In this document: one piece after another, positions 31,472 through 44,131 of the stretch | Layout: every line of letters begins with the position of its first letter | How positions within the stretch are numbered: the first letter of the stretch is position 1 | Source: Achromobacter xylosoxidans | GTDB taxonomy: Bacteria; Pseudomonadota; Gammaproteobacteria; Burkholderiales; Burkholderiaceae_B | Direction: 5' to 3' | NCBI RefSeq assembly: GCF_014490035.1 | Contig: NZ_CP061008.1 | Location: 3,410,001 to 3,474,000, forward strand | Length of the DNA stretch: 64,000 bases | Notes under the pieces: generated by a model | Told to the model about the DNA's origin: nothing | What the model saw: only the letters and a program-made list of their open reading frames with translations | The model's database searches: none | Made by a program: the position numbers and the translations under genes

Positions 31472-33246
31472 GCCGGCTCCTCCAGCAGCCACACGGTGCT
31501 GTCGCCGCACACCTCGCCCTGGACCAGCGCGTCGCGCGCGCCGGCCACGGATTCGAAGAGCAGCGTGGCATAGGCCTCGACGCCCGCCTGCAAGGCCTCG
31601 GGCAGCGCCAGGCGATCGGGGCCGAAGTTCGCATAGACCGTCAGGCGCGCGCCGCCCGCCAGTTCCCAGCGCGCGTACACGCCGCGTTCGCCGATGGCGG
31701 CCGCGCCCAGGCTGACCGCGCCAGCCAGCCGCGGCGCGATCAGGCGGGCGCGCAGATGCAGCAGGACCGCGTAGTCCCGCATCCAGGCATGCGCGTCCGC
31801 GGCGCTGGCGCGCGGCTTGCTGGCCAGGTAGGTCGCGGGATCGTTCGGGTCGGACAGCGCGCCCGCGCCCTGGAATTCGGGAAAGCGCGAGAACTCGCGC
31901 CGCCGGCCGTCGCGCACCGCTTGCGCCAGGGCCGGGTCGGCATGGCTGGTGAAGTAGTGGAACGGCGTGCGCGCGCCGCGTTCCTCGCCCATGAAGATCA
32001 GCGGGATCTGCGGCGACAGCAGCTGCAACGCGACCGCGGCGCGCAGCCGGGCGGGACTGTCCACCAGGCTGGTCAGGCGTTCGCCGCCCGCACGGTTGCC
32101 GGTCTGGTCATGGTTCTGCAGGAACAGCACGAAGGCGGTCGGCGGCAGTTCCGCGCTGGGTTCGCCCCGCGGCTGTCCGCCGCGGTAGGGTGAACGCTGC
32201 CCCTGGTACAGCCAGCCTTCGGCCAGACAGCGCGCCAGCGCCTGGGCCGGCTGGGCGCTGTAGTCGGCGTAATAGCCGTGGCTTTCGCCGGTCAGGAGGC
32301 AATGCAGGGCATGATGCGCGTCGTCATTCCATTGCGCATCGAAATCGCCTTGCAGCAGGCTGGCGCGGTTGTCGTCGTTCTCCAGCACCAGATGCACGTA
32401 GCGTTCGGGCGGAATATGCTGTCGCAGGTGCTGGGCCAACTCATGCAGCCATTCATGGCCCGCGATCGCATGCACGGCGTCCAGACGCAGCCCGTCGAAG
32501 CGGTACTCGGTCAGCCAGTACAGCGCGTTGTCCTTGAAGAACTGGCTGACCGCCGGCTGACGGAAATCAATGGCGTCGCCCCAGGGCGTGGCGACGTCTT
32601 GCCTGAAGAACGGCGCGGCATAGCGCGGCAGGTAATTGCCGTCGGGTCCGAAATGGTTGTAGACCACGTCCAGCATCACGCCCATTTCCAGCCCATGGGC
32701 CTCGTCGATCAGACGCTTGAGTTCGTCGGGCGTGCCGTAGGCCGCGTCGGGCGCATAGGGCAGCACGCCGTCATAGCCCCAGTTGCGCGGCCCGGGGAAG
32801 TCGGCAATGGGCATCAACTCCAGCAAGGTCACGCCCAGCGCTGCCAGCTCCGGCAGCCGCGCCAGCAGGCCCGCATAGCCTCCCTCCAGGCCGGCATGGG
32901 TTTCGTACAGCACGGCATCCTCCCAGGGCCGTCCGCGCCAGCTGCCGTAGCGCCAGGGGTAGGCATCCGGCGCGACCACGATGCTGTCGCCATGCACGTC
33001 GCCGTACTGCAGGCGCGAGGCCGGATCGGGCGCGACCGTGTCCGCGTCGAGGCGGTAGCGATAGCGGGCGCCGACGGGGCAGTCCACGTCGGCCTGCACG
33101 TAGCCGTCCGGGCCGGGACGCAGGGCGATGGCAGGATGGCCTTCGACCTCGAGCGCGAAGCCGGCGGGCGCGGTCGGCGCCCACAGCCGAAAGCGCGTGA
33201 CGCCGCTCTCCAGCGGGATTGCGCCGGATGCATAGTCGTATGTCAT
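31468..33246 (-). CDS. treZ: Malto-oligosyltrehalose trehalohydrolase TreZ
   Basis: The protein has 592 residues, usual for the family. An N-terminal beta domain (VTRFRLWAPTAPAGFALEVE) is followed by a GH13 barrel with LLELMPIADFPG, DVVYNHFGPDGN, the nucleophile Asp in FDGLRLDAVHAI, Glu in LVLENDDN and Asp in NHDQTGNRA. It hydrolyses the alpha-1,4 bond next to the terminal trehalose made by TreY and releases free trehalose. The start overlaps the glgX stop by ATGA and the stop overlaps the malQ start. Confidence 0.93.
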   Translation of the reverse strand: MTYDYASGAIPLESGVTRFRLWAPTAPAGFALEVEGHPAIALRPGPDGYVQADVDCPVGARYRYRLDADTVAPDPASRLQYGDVHGDSIVVAPDAYPWRYGSWRGRPWEDAVLYETHAGLEGGYAGLLARLPELAALGVTLLELMPIADFPGPRNWGYDGVLPYAPDAAYGTPDELKRLIDEAHGLEMGVMLDVVYNHFGPDGNYLPRYAAPFFRQDVATPWGDAIDFRQPAVSQFFKDNALYWLTEYRFDGLRLDAVHAIAGHEWLHELAQHLRQHIPPERYVHLVLENDDNRASLLQGDFDAQWNDDAHHALHCLLTGESHGYYADYSAQPAQALARCLAEGWLYQGQRSPYRGGQPRGEPSAELPPTAFVLFLQNHDQTGNRAGGERLTSLVDSPARLRAAVALQLLSPQIPLIFMGEERGARTPFHYFTSHADPALAQAVRDGRRREFSRFPEFQGAGALSDPNDPATYLASKPRASAADAHAWMRDYAVLLHLRARLIAPRLAGAVSLGAAAIGERGVYARWELAGGARLTVYANFGPDRLALPEALQAGVEAYATLLFESVAGARDALVQGEVCGDSTVWLLEEPA

Positions 33247-35351
33247 GGCGGATCTCCCGGCACGTAGGTCGCCGCCAGCAACACCACACTGTGCGCGGCC
33301 ACCGTGACGGCGGGCTCCGACAAGGGCGCGGCAGGCGCCTGCGTGGCGGAATCCAGCTCGCGGATCCAGGCCAGTTCGGGCGGCGGCATCTGGAAAACCG
33401 CGTCTTCCGCGCCTGGATTCAGCAACAGCAACGTTACGTCGACGCTGCCGTCTTCGCGGCAGGCGGCGCGGCGCAGGACCAGGGCATTGGCCTCCGACTC
33501 CCAGGCGGCGGCGTCCAGTTCGGCGCCTGCTGGATCGAACCAGGAGATGGCTTTCACGCCAGGCGCGAGCTCCTGGCCCGCGTCGCCATAGCGCGCGGCG
33601 CGCGTGCTGGGGTGGGCGCGGCGCAATGCGATCAGGCGCGCCGCATAGCGGGATAGCTCACGACCGTCGTCAGCCTGCGCTTGCGTCCAGTCCAGCCACG
33701 ACAGGGCGTTGTCCTGGCAATAGGCATTGTTATTGCCTTCCTGGCTGTTGCCGAATTCGTCGCCCGCCAGCAGCATCGGCGTGCCATCGGCCAGGAACAC
33801 GCAGGCCAGCTGAGCCCGCTGCACCCGTTTCCGGGTGTCCAGGATGGCGGCGTCCCCGGTCGGGCCTTCGGCGCCCCAGTTATGGCTGTAGTTCTCGCCG
33901 TGGCCGTCGTTGCCGCCTTCTCCGTTGGCCTGGTTGTGGCTGCCGTCGTAGCTGACGATGTCGGCCAGCGTGAAGCCGTCGTGCGAGGCCACGTAGTTGA
34001 CGCTGCTCCAGGGGCGCCGGTGGCGGCGGTCGAACAGGTCGCGCGATCCGCACAAGCGCGCCGCCATCTCGCCGCGCATGGCGGGATCCCCGCGCCAATA
34101 GCGGCGGGTGGCATCGCGGAACTTGTCGTTCCACTCGGCGAATCCGGGCGGATGGTTACCCAGTTGGTAGCCATCCGGGCCCACGTCCCAGGGTTCGGAA
34201 ATCAGTTTCAGGCGGGCAAGGGCAGGGTCCTGCAGCACGGCGTCGAAGAAGCCCGAACCCGGGTCATAGCCGGTGCCTTCGCGGCCCAGGGTGACGCCCA
34301 GGTCGAAGCGGAAGCCGTCAACGCCATAGGATTGCGCCCAATAGCGCAGCGAATCCGTGACCATTTGCAGGACGCGCGGATGCGACAGGTTGACGGTGTT
34401 GCCGCAGCCGGTGTCGCTGATGTAGTAGCGTTCATCGCCCGGCACCAGGCGGTAGTAGCTGGCGTTATCCAGTCCGCGCCAGGACAGCGTGGGCCCCAGC
34501 TCGCTGCCCTCGCACGTGTGGTTGTAGACCACGTCCAGGATCACTTCGATGCCGGCGGCATGCAGCCGGCGGATAGCCTGGCGCAGTTCGTTCGGGTTGT
34601 GCTGCAGGTAGGCGGGCTCCGGCGCAAAATACGATAGCGTGCTGTAGCCCCAGTAGTTGCGCAGGCCGCGTTCGGTCAGGAAGCGGTCCTGCAGGAACGC
34701 ATGGACGGGCAGCAGCTCCACGGCCGTCACGCCCAGCCGTTGCAGGTGTTCGATGAAGCGCGGGTCGGCCAGCGCGGAGCAGGTGCCGCGCAAGGGCTGG
34801 CGCAGGTCTTCGCGCAGCATGGAGGCGCCGCGCACGTGCACCTCGTAGATCACGGTATCGTTCCAGGCCGTGGCCGGCGGCCGGCTGTTGCCCCAGGTGA
34901 AGGGCGTTTCCTCGGCCACGATGGCCTTGGGCATGGCGGGCGCGCTATCGCGCCGGTCGATGCTGAGGTCGGCGCGCGCATGCTTCATGCGATAGCCGAA
35001 CAGCGCATCGCTCCAATGCAGCGGCCCGGTCAACTGGCGCGCGTAGGGATCGAGCAGCAGCTTGTGGGGATTGAAACGGTGCCCGTTGCGCGGATCGTGA
35101 GGGCCGTGGGCGCGATAACCGTACACCAGCCCGGGATGCGCGTCGGGCAGGTAGCCGTGCCAGATCTCGTCGGTGCATTCCGGCAGGTCGAAGCGGCGCA
35201 GTTCCTTGCGGCCCTTGGGATCGAACAGGCACAGCTCGATACGCGTGGCGTTGGCCGAGAACACCGCGAAGTTCACGCCCAGGCCGTCGCTGACCGCGCC
35301 CAGCGGATGGGGCTGGCCGCCGGCGATGCGCGTGAATTGGGAGGGATCCAT
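33243..35351 (-). CDS. glgX: Glycogen debranching enzyme GlgX (isoamylase/TreX type)
   Basis: The protein has 702 residues. A CBM48-like domain (GVNFAVFSANATRIELCLFD) precedes a GH13 barrel with VTAVELLPVHAF, DVVYNHTCEGSELG, the nucleophile Asp in GFRFDLGVTLG, Glu in KLISEPWDVG and Asp in VASHDGFTLAD. It cleaves alpha-1,6 branches of glycogen and supplies linear maltodextrins to TreY/TreZ and MalQ. It starts six bases after the glgB stop, with GAAGG before the ATG. Confidence 0.93.
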   Translation of the reverse strand: MDPSQFTRIAGGQPHPLGAVSDGLGVNFAVFSANATRIELCLFDPKGRKELRRFDLPECTDEIWHGYLPDAHPGLVYGYRAHGPHDPRNGHRFNPHKLLLDPYARQLTGPLHWSDALFGYRMKHARADLSIDRRDSAPAMPKAIVAEETPFTWGNSRPPATAWNDTVIYEVHVRGASMLREDLRQPLRGTCSALADPRFIEHLQRLGVTAVELLPVHAFLQDRFLTERGLRNYWGYSTLSYFAPEPAYLQHNPNELRQAIRRLHAAGIEVILDVVYNHTCEGSELGPTLSWRGLDNASYYRLVPGDERYYISDTGCGNTVNLSHPRVLQMVTDSLRYWAQSYGVDGFRFDLGVTLGREGTGYDPGSGFFDAVLQDPALARLKLISEPWDVGPDGYQLGNHPPGFAEWNDKFRDATRRYWRGDPAMRGEMAARLCGSRDLFDRRHRRPWSSVNYVASHDGFTLADIVSYDGSHNQANGEGGNDGHGENYSHNWGAEGPTGDAAILDTRKRVQRAQLACVFLADGTPMLLAGDEFGNSQEGNNNAYCQDNALSWLDWTQAQADDGRELSRYAARLIALRRAHPSTRAARYGDAGQELAPGVKAISWFDPAGAELDAAAWESEANALVLRRAACREDGSVDVTLLLLNPGAEDAVFQMPPPELAWIRELDSATQAPAAPLSEPAVTVAAHSVVLLAATYVPGDPP

Positions 35352-35357
35352 ATGCGT

Positions 35358-37552
35358 TCAACCTTCGTAGAGCAGAAACAGGGTGGACAGCGGCGGCAAG
35401 GTCAAGGACAAGGCCTGGGGCTGCCCATGGGACGCGCTGAGGCCGGTGCTGGCGCCGCCCTGGTTGCCCTGGCCGGATCCGCCGTAGTGCGTGGCGTCGG
35501 TATTCAGCCTTTCCGCCCAGCGGCCGGCCCGAGGCACGCCGATGCGGTAGTCATGCCGCGCCACCGGCGTGAAATTGGCGACCGCGAGCACATGATGGAC
35601 GCCGTCGCTGCGGATGAATGCGACCACGCTGTTGTCCCGGTCGTCCAGGATCGTCCAGGCGAAGCCCGCCGGATCGGCATCCAGCGCATGCAGCGCCGGC
35701 ACTCCGCGGTACAGGCCATTCAGGTCGGCAACCAGCCGCTGTATGCCCAGGTGGCCGGGGCGGTCCAGCAGGTCCCAATCCAGCGGGACGTCATGGTTCC
35801 ATTCCCTGGGCTGTGCCATTTCGCCGCCCATGAAGAGCAGCTTCTTGCCCGGATGGGCCCACATGAAGCCGAGGTAGGCGCGCAGGTTGGCGAGCCTGGC
35901 GGCCGCGTCGCCCGGCATCTTGGCCAGCAGCGAGCCCTTGCCGTGCACCACCTCGTCGTGCGATAGAGGCAGGATGAAGCGCTCGCTGTACGCATACACC
36001 ATGCTGAAGGTGATGTCATGGTGGTGATGCTTGCGGTGCACGGGGTCCTCGGACAGGTAGCGCAAGGTGTCGTGCATCCAGCCCATGTTCCATTTGTAGT
36101 GAAAGCCCAGCCCGCCGTCGCTGACCGGCGCGGTGACGCCGGGCCAGGCCGTCGATTCCTCGGCGATCATGATGGCGTCCGGCACTTCATGTCGCACGAT
36201 GCCGTTGAGCGCCTGCAGGAACTGCACCGCCTCCAGGTTTTCGCGGCCGCCGTAGCGGTTGGGGATCCATTGGCCAGGCTGGCGGCTGTAGTCGCGGTAG
36301 AGCATGGACGCGACCGCGTCCACCCTCAGGCCGTCGACATGGAAGCGCTGCAACCAATGCAGCGCGCTGGCTATCATGAAAGCCTGCACCTCCGTGCGGC
36401 CCAGGTTGTAGACCATGGTGTGCCAGTCCGGGTGATAGCCTTCGCGCGGATCCTCGTACTCGTACAGCGCGGTGCCGTCAAAGCGGGCCAGGCCGTGCGC
36501 GTCGTCCGGGAAGTGCGCCGGCACCCAGTCCAGGATCACGCCGATGCCCGCGTGGTGGCAGCGGTCGACGAAACGGGCGAAGGCGGCGGGCGGACCATAG
36601 CGCGCCGCGGGCGCGAACATGCCCAGCGGCTGGTAACCCCAGGACCCGCCGAAGGGATGCTCCATGACGGGCAGCAGCTCCACATGGCTGAAGCCCATGG
36701 CGCGGGCGTAGGCCGGCAGCTTGTCGGCCAGCCGGTCCCAGATGCAGGCGCGCGAGTCCGGGTCGTCTGGCAGCCAGGAGCCCGCATGCACTTCGTAGAT
36801 GGACAGCGGCGCGTCCGAGGATTGGCGCGAGCGCCGTTGCGCCATCCAGGCCTGGTCTTCCCACGGATAGCCGGCGCCGTCCTCCACCACCGAGGCCGTG
36901 GCCGGCGGCGCTTCGCTGCGCCGCGCCAGCGGATCGGCCTTGAGGCGCTGATTGCCGGCGCGGTCGGTGATGGCGAACTTGTAGCGTTCGCCGGCCTGCA
37001 CGCCCGGGATGAAGATCTCCCAAACGCCGGCGCGGTGCCGCAGCCGCATGCCGTGCCGGCGGCTGTCCCAGGCGTTGAAATCGCCCACCACCGCCACGCG
37101 TTGGGCGTTCGGCGCCCATACCGCGCAGCGCAGTCCTGCCACGCCGTCGATTTCCATCAGCCGCGCGCTCAGGGCTGTGCCGACGCTGCGCCATGCGCCT
37201 TGCGCCAGCTCCTCCAGCGTGCCGTCTTCCAGCAGGGTGCCGAAGGCATAGGGGTCGGCGGTGATCTGTTCGGCATCGGGCCACTGGATCGCCAGACGGT
37301 ACGAGCCGCCGTCGCCGGAGCGGGCTTGAGGAACGCGTCCAAGAAACAGTCCCTGGCCCTGTTCGCGCAAGGGGATGCGCGCACCGGCGCCGTCCAGCGC
37401 AGCGACAGCCCGCGCGCCGGGGACATACACGCGCACTTCTCCCTCGTGTGGCCCCAGGAAGGCATACGGATCGCTGTGCAGGCCGCAGGCCAGCGCAGCC
37501 AGTTCGACGGGTGAGGTGGCGCTGAGGCTGCCGCCTGCGGGCATGTCCTGGC

Positions 37553-37556
<4 letters not shown>
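35358..37556 (-). CDS. glgB: 1,4-alpha-glucan branching enzyme GlgB
   Basis: The protein has 732 residues, close to Escherichia coli GlgB. It has an N1 domain, a CBM48 domain ([20 protein letters not shown]) and a GH13 barrel with nucleophile Asp413 in [11 protein letters not shown] and acid Glu466 in [18 protein letters not shown] is the conserved substrate loop. It adds alpha-1,6 branches to the linear glucan made by GlgA or GlgE. The start overlaps the treS/mak stop (ATGA). Confidence 0.95.
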
Positions 37557-40906
<3,350 letters not shown>

Positions 40907-40924
40907 GGCAATGGGCGCGCGGCG

Positions 40925-43900
40925 TCATCCATGCAGCGACAAGCGCCACACGCGATAGGGTTGATCGGGATGCAGCGTCAGTTCGCGGATCTGCCCCTGC
41001 CATGGCTCGCTGCGTTCAGCCAGCAGGTCTTCTGCGATCAGCCGGCCCGTGTCGGCCTCGCCGAACAGCCAGAATGGCGCCTCGATGCGCGCCGTCTGCG
41101 GCTGGAAGGGATCCAGGCTGATGACCGCGAGGATGAAATTGCCGCGGCCTGGCGTGGACTTGCAGAACGCCAGCACGCGGTCGTTGCCGCTATTCGCCAG
41201 GGTCAGGCCCCGATGGCTCTGCAGGGCCGGGTTGGCGCGCCGGATCTGGTTCAGGCGGGTGATCTCCGCGCGGATGTTGCCCGGCGCAAACCAGTCGCGC
41301 TGGCGCAACTCGTACTTCTCGGAGTCCAGGTACTCCTCCTTGCCCGGCAAGGCGGCCGACTCGCACAGTTCGAAGCCGCTGTACATGCCCCACAGGCCGG
41401 ACCCCAGCGCCGCCAGCGCAGCGCGTATCAGAAAGCCCGGGCGGCCCGAGGACTGCAGGAAGTAGGGGTTGATGTCCGGCGTGTTGACGAAGAAGTGCGG
41501 CCGGAAGAAATCGGCGGCGGGCGGCGTGGAGACTTCCTCCAGATAGGCCTCCAATTCCGCCTTGTCATTGCGCCAGGTGAAGTAGGTGTAGGACTGGGTG
41601 AAGCCGATCTTCGCCAGCCTGTACATCATCTTGGGCCGGGTAAAGGCTTCCGACAGGAAGATCACGTCGGGATGCTGCGCGTGGACCTCCGCGATCAGCC
41701 ACTGCCAGAACGGCAGCGGCTTGGTATGTGGGTTGTCGACCCGGAAGGTGCGCACGCCATGCTGCACCCAGAACAGCACCACGTCGCGCAGCCCGCGCCA
41801 CAGGGTCAGCTTGCGCGCGCGGCGGGCGACGGCGCCGTAGAAGGCGACATTGACAATGTCCTGGTACTTCTTCGGCGGATTCTCGGCATAGCGCAGCGAA
41901 CCGTCCGGACGCCAGGAGAACCAGTCCGCGTGCCGCGCCAGCCAGGGATGGTCCGGGGAGCACTGGATCGCGAAGTCCAGCGCCACTTCCATGCCGTGGG
42001 CGCGGGCCGCGTCCACCAGCCGCAGGAAGCCGTCCAGCCCGCCCAGCAGCGGTTCAACCGCATCGTGCCCGCCGTCGGCAGAACCGATGGCATAGGGACT
42101 GCCCACGTCGCCGGGCTCGGCGCGCAGGCTATTGTTGCGTCCCTTGCGGTTGCGTTGCCCGATGGGATGGATGGGCGGGAGATAGAGCACGTCGAATCCC
42201 ATCTCGCGCACGTCCGGCAGCCGCGCAATGACGTCGTCGAAGGTGCCATGCTGGCCGGGCAGCGCGGATTGCGAACGCGGAAACAGCTCATACCAGCTGG
42301 CGTGGCAGGCCTGGCCGCGATCCACCCAGACCGGATAGGGTGCGGGGCTGACGTATTCGAAAGGGCGGTCGTCCAGTTCGCGCATGGTGCCGGCCAGATC
42401 CTCGTCCAGCAGTGCATCGATCTGTTGCGGTGTGGGCGGGGCCGGTTTGTCTTCGGCGGCCTTGGCGAATCTCTGCAACGTGTTGCGCAACGTCATGGCG
42501 CCGGGGTGCGAGGCGTTGCGGGCGCGCGCCAGCGCCGCGCGCAGCATCAGCAGGCCTTCCTCCACTTCCAGCCGCAGGTCCACGCCGGCCTGGTGTTTCA
42601 CCTCGAAGTCATGGCGGAAGGTCTGCCAGGCGTCCAGCCAGGCATGCACCACGAACTCGTGCGGCCCGATGCGGCGCGGACGGAACGAGGCTTCCCAGCG
42701 GTCGTTCAAGCCGCGCGTGAAGGGTGCTGCGCGCCACGAACTTTCGTCGGCCGCGCGCCAGCGCAGTTCGGCGGCCAACAGTTCATGGCCGTCCATGTAG
42801 ATGTCGGCGCGCACCGGAATCCGCTCATGCGGGATGCTCTTGATGGGGAAGGCGCCGCCATCCACGGTGGGGCTGACCTGCTCGACCACGATGCGCTGGC
42901 TGGCGGCGCCGTCCTGGCGGCGCGCCACATGCCGCGAAGCTTCGCGCACGGGATGCGTGGGTTCGAGCAGATACATGGCGCAGCCCGCGGGCGCAATGGC
43001 ATTGCCTTGCGGCGCCAGGCCGTCCGGCACGCCTTCGGACAGGAAATCGGCCGGCGGCAGCAGCGGCGCCAGCGCGTCCCAATCCACGCTTGCTTCCTCC
43101 GTATCCGACGGGTTGAGCGCCAGGACGGCGGTGCCGGCCGCGCATTCGCGCAGCAGCATGGTGCAGTGGCCGTCGCGCCCGCCGGCCAGACGCAGCGGGC
43201 CGCGCAATCCGGCTTGCGCAAACCAGCGATTGGCCGCGGCTACGTCGGGCAGCCGGGCATCGTCCTCGCCATCGAACATCAGGACATCCGCGCATAGCGC
43301 CGCGGCCCAGGCGCCGCGCTTGTCCGGGACGTCGCGCGGCGGCGCGGCAACGACGGGGGCAATGGCGCGCAGCCTGCGGTCTTCCTCCGCCAGCCAGCCG
43401 GATTTGCAGTCCCACCAGGGCAAGGACGAGCACAGGCCGTCCAGGCCCGCGCCGCGCAAGGCCGCCAGCGACTCGGGCGTCAGTCCCTGCGCCCAGGCAA
43501 ACAGTTGCGCGGCGCGATCCGGACCGCGCAACGCCGCCGCCAATGCCGCCCAGTCCTGGGCCGGCAGGCATTGCGGCGCATGGAAGACATAGCCTGCGAC
43601 GCCGCGTTCGAACCAGCGCCGCAGCCGTTTGCTCCAGGTCTCCACAAAGCCCGGCGGCGGCGGCCCCGGACGCAAGTGCAGCGCCTCGCGCACGTCGGCG
43701 CTCATGCGCGGATCGCGCGCGGGGTTTTCGGCTGGCGGTTGATACCAGCCGGGGCCAGCCGTGTCGGCTACGGCGCCGATGGCGCAGCGGTCCATGACGA
43801 TATCGAGGTACAGGGCCAGGCCGTGTTCGGCGAGCTGCCCCGCGGCCTGCTCGATCCAGTCGGCCATGGGCACGCGCCCGCCTGCCAGCTGCGCGCTGTC

Positions 43901-44107
43901 GGCATCCAGCGGGGCGGGCGAGGCGCTTTCCGGCCCCTGCAGCCAGGGCGCCGGCAGCAGCAGGGCATTGAATCCGCGTTGCCGCAAGTGTGAATAAAGG
44001 CGCGGCCCGATTTCACCGCCACGGGCGCAGGCGTCCCCGCTTGCGCCGCCACGGGCGTGGTAGAGGCGCAAGGGAGCGTGCGGATGGGCTGGCGGGGCTG
44101 TGGGCAC
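40925..44107 (-). CDS. glgE: GlgE maltosyltransferase with an extra N-terminal degenerate amylase-like domain
   Basis: The protein has 1060 residues from a GTG with AGGAGG upstream. Residues from about 405 (RIVVEQVSPTVDGGAFPIKS) to the end match a full-length GlgE of about 655 residues: nucleophile Asp791 in TFRVDNPHTKP and acid Glu820 in FLSEAFTRPKMM, 29 residues apart as in characterised GlgE. It extends alpha-1,4-glucan with maltose from maltose 1-phosphate. Residues 1-400 are additional: FNALLLPAPW, LALYLDIVMDR, VAGYVFHAPQ and a beta-rich end (GTAVLALNPSDTEEASVDW) look like a GH13 barrel without the usual catalytic Asp and Glu. It may bind glucan or aid assembly. Operon position: second, after glgA. 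Confidence 0.93.
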   Translation of the reverse strand: MPTAPPAHPHAPLRLYHARGGASGDACARGGEIGPRLYSHLRQRGFNALLLPAPWLQGPESASPAPLDADSAQLAGGRVPMADWIEQAAGQLAEHGLALYLDIVMDRCAIGAVADTAGPGWYQPPAENPARDPRMSADVREALHLRPGPPPPGFVETWSKRLRRWFERGVAGYVFHAPQCLPAQDWAALAAALRGPDRAAQLFAWAQGLTPESLAALRGAGLDGLCSSLPWWDCKSGWLAEEDRRLRAIAPVVAAPPRDVPDKRGAWAAALCADVLMFDGEDDARLPDVAAANRWFAQAGLRGPLRLAGGRDGHCTMLLRECAAGTAVLALNPSDTEEASVDWDALAPLLPPADFLSEGVPDGLAPQGNAIAPAGCAMYLLEPTHPVREASRHVARRQDGAASQRIVVEQVSPTVDGGAFPIKSIPHERIPVRADIYMDGHELLAAELRWRAADESSWRAAPFTRGLNDRWEASFRPRRIGPHEFVVHAWLDAWQTFRHDFEVKHQAGVDLRLEVEEGLLMLRAALARARNASHPGAMTLRNTLQRFAKAAEDKPAPPTPQQIDALLDEDLAGTMRELDDRPFEYVSPAPYPVWVDRGQACHASWYELFPRSQSALPGQHGTFDDVIARLPDVREMGFDVLYLPPIHPIGQRNRKGRNNSLRAEPGDVGSPYAIGSADGGHDAVEPLLGGLDGFLRLVDAARAHGMEVALDFAIQCSPDHPWLARHADWFSWRPDGSLRYAENPPKKYQDIVNVAFYGAVARRARKLTLWRGLRDVVLFWVQHGVRTFRVDNPHTKPLPFWQWLIAEVHAQHPDVIFLSEAFTRPKMMYRLAKIGFTQSYTYFTWRNDKAELEAYLEEVSTPPAADFFRPHFFVNTPDINPYFLQSSGRPGFLIRAALAALGSGLWGMYSGFELCESAALPGKEEYLDSEKYELRQRDWFAPGNIRAEITRLNQIRRANPALQSHRGLTLANSGNDRVLAFCKSTPGRGNFILAVISLDPFQPQTARIEAPFWLFGEADTGRLIAEDLLAERSEPWQGQIRELTLHPDQPYRVWRLSLHG

Positions 44108-44131
44108 CTGCGGTTCCTCCTGTCGGGGCGC

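Noticed and set aside
42412..43592. Long open frames on the plus strand opposite glgE and in other frames of the trehalose operon.
   Set aside because: They have the Arg/Ala/Pro-rich composition of frame shadows in GC-rich DNA and no ribosome sites or domains.
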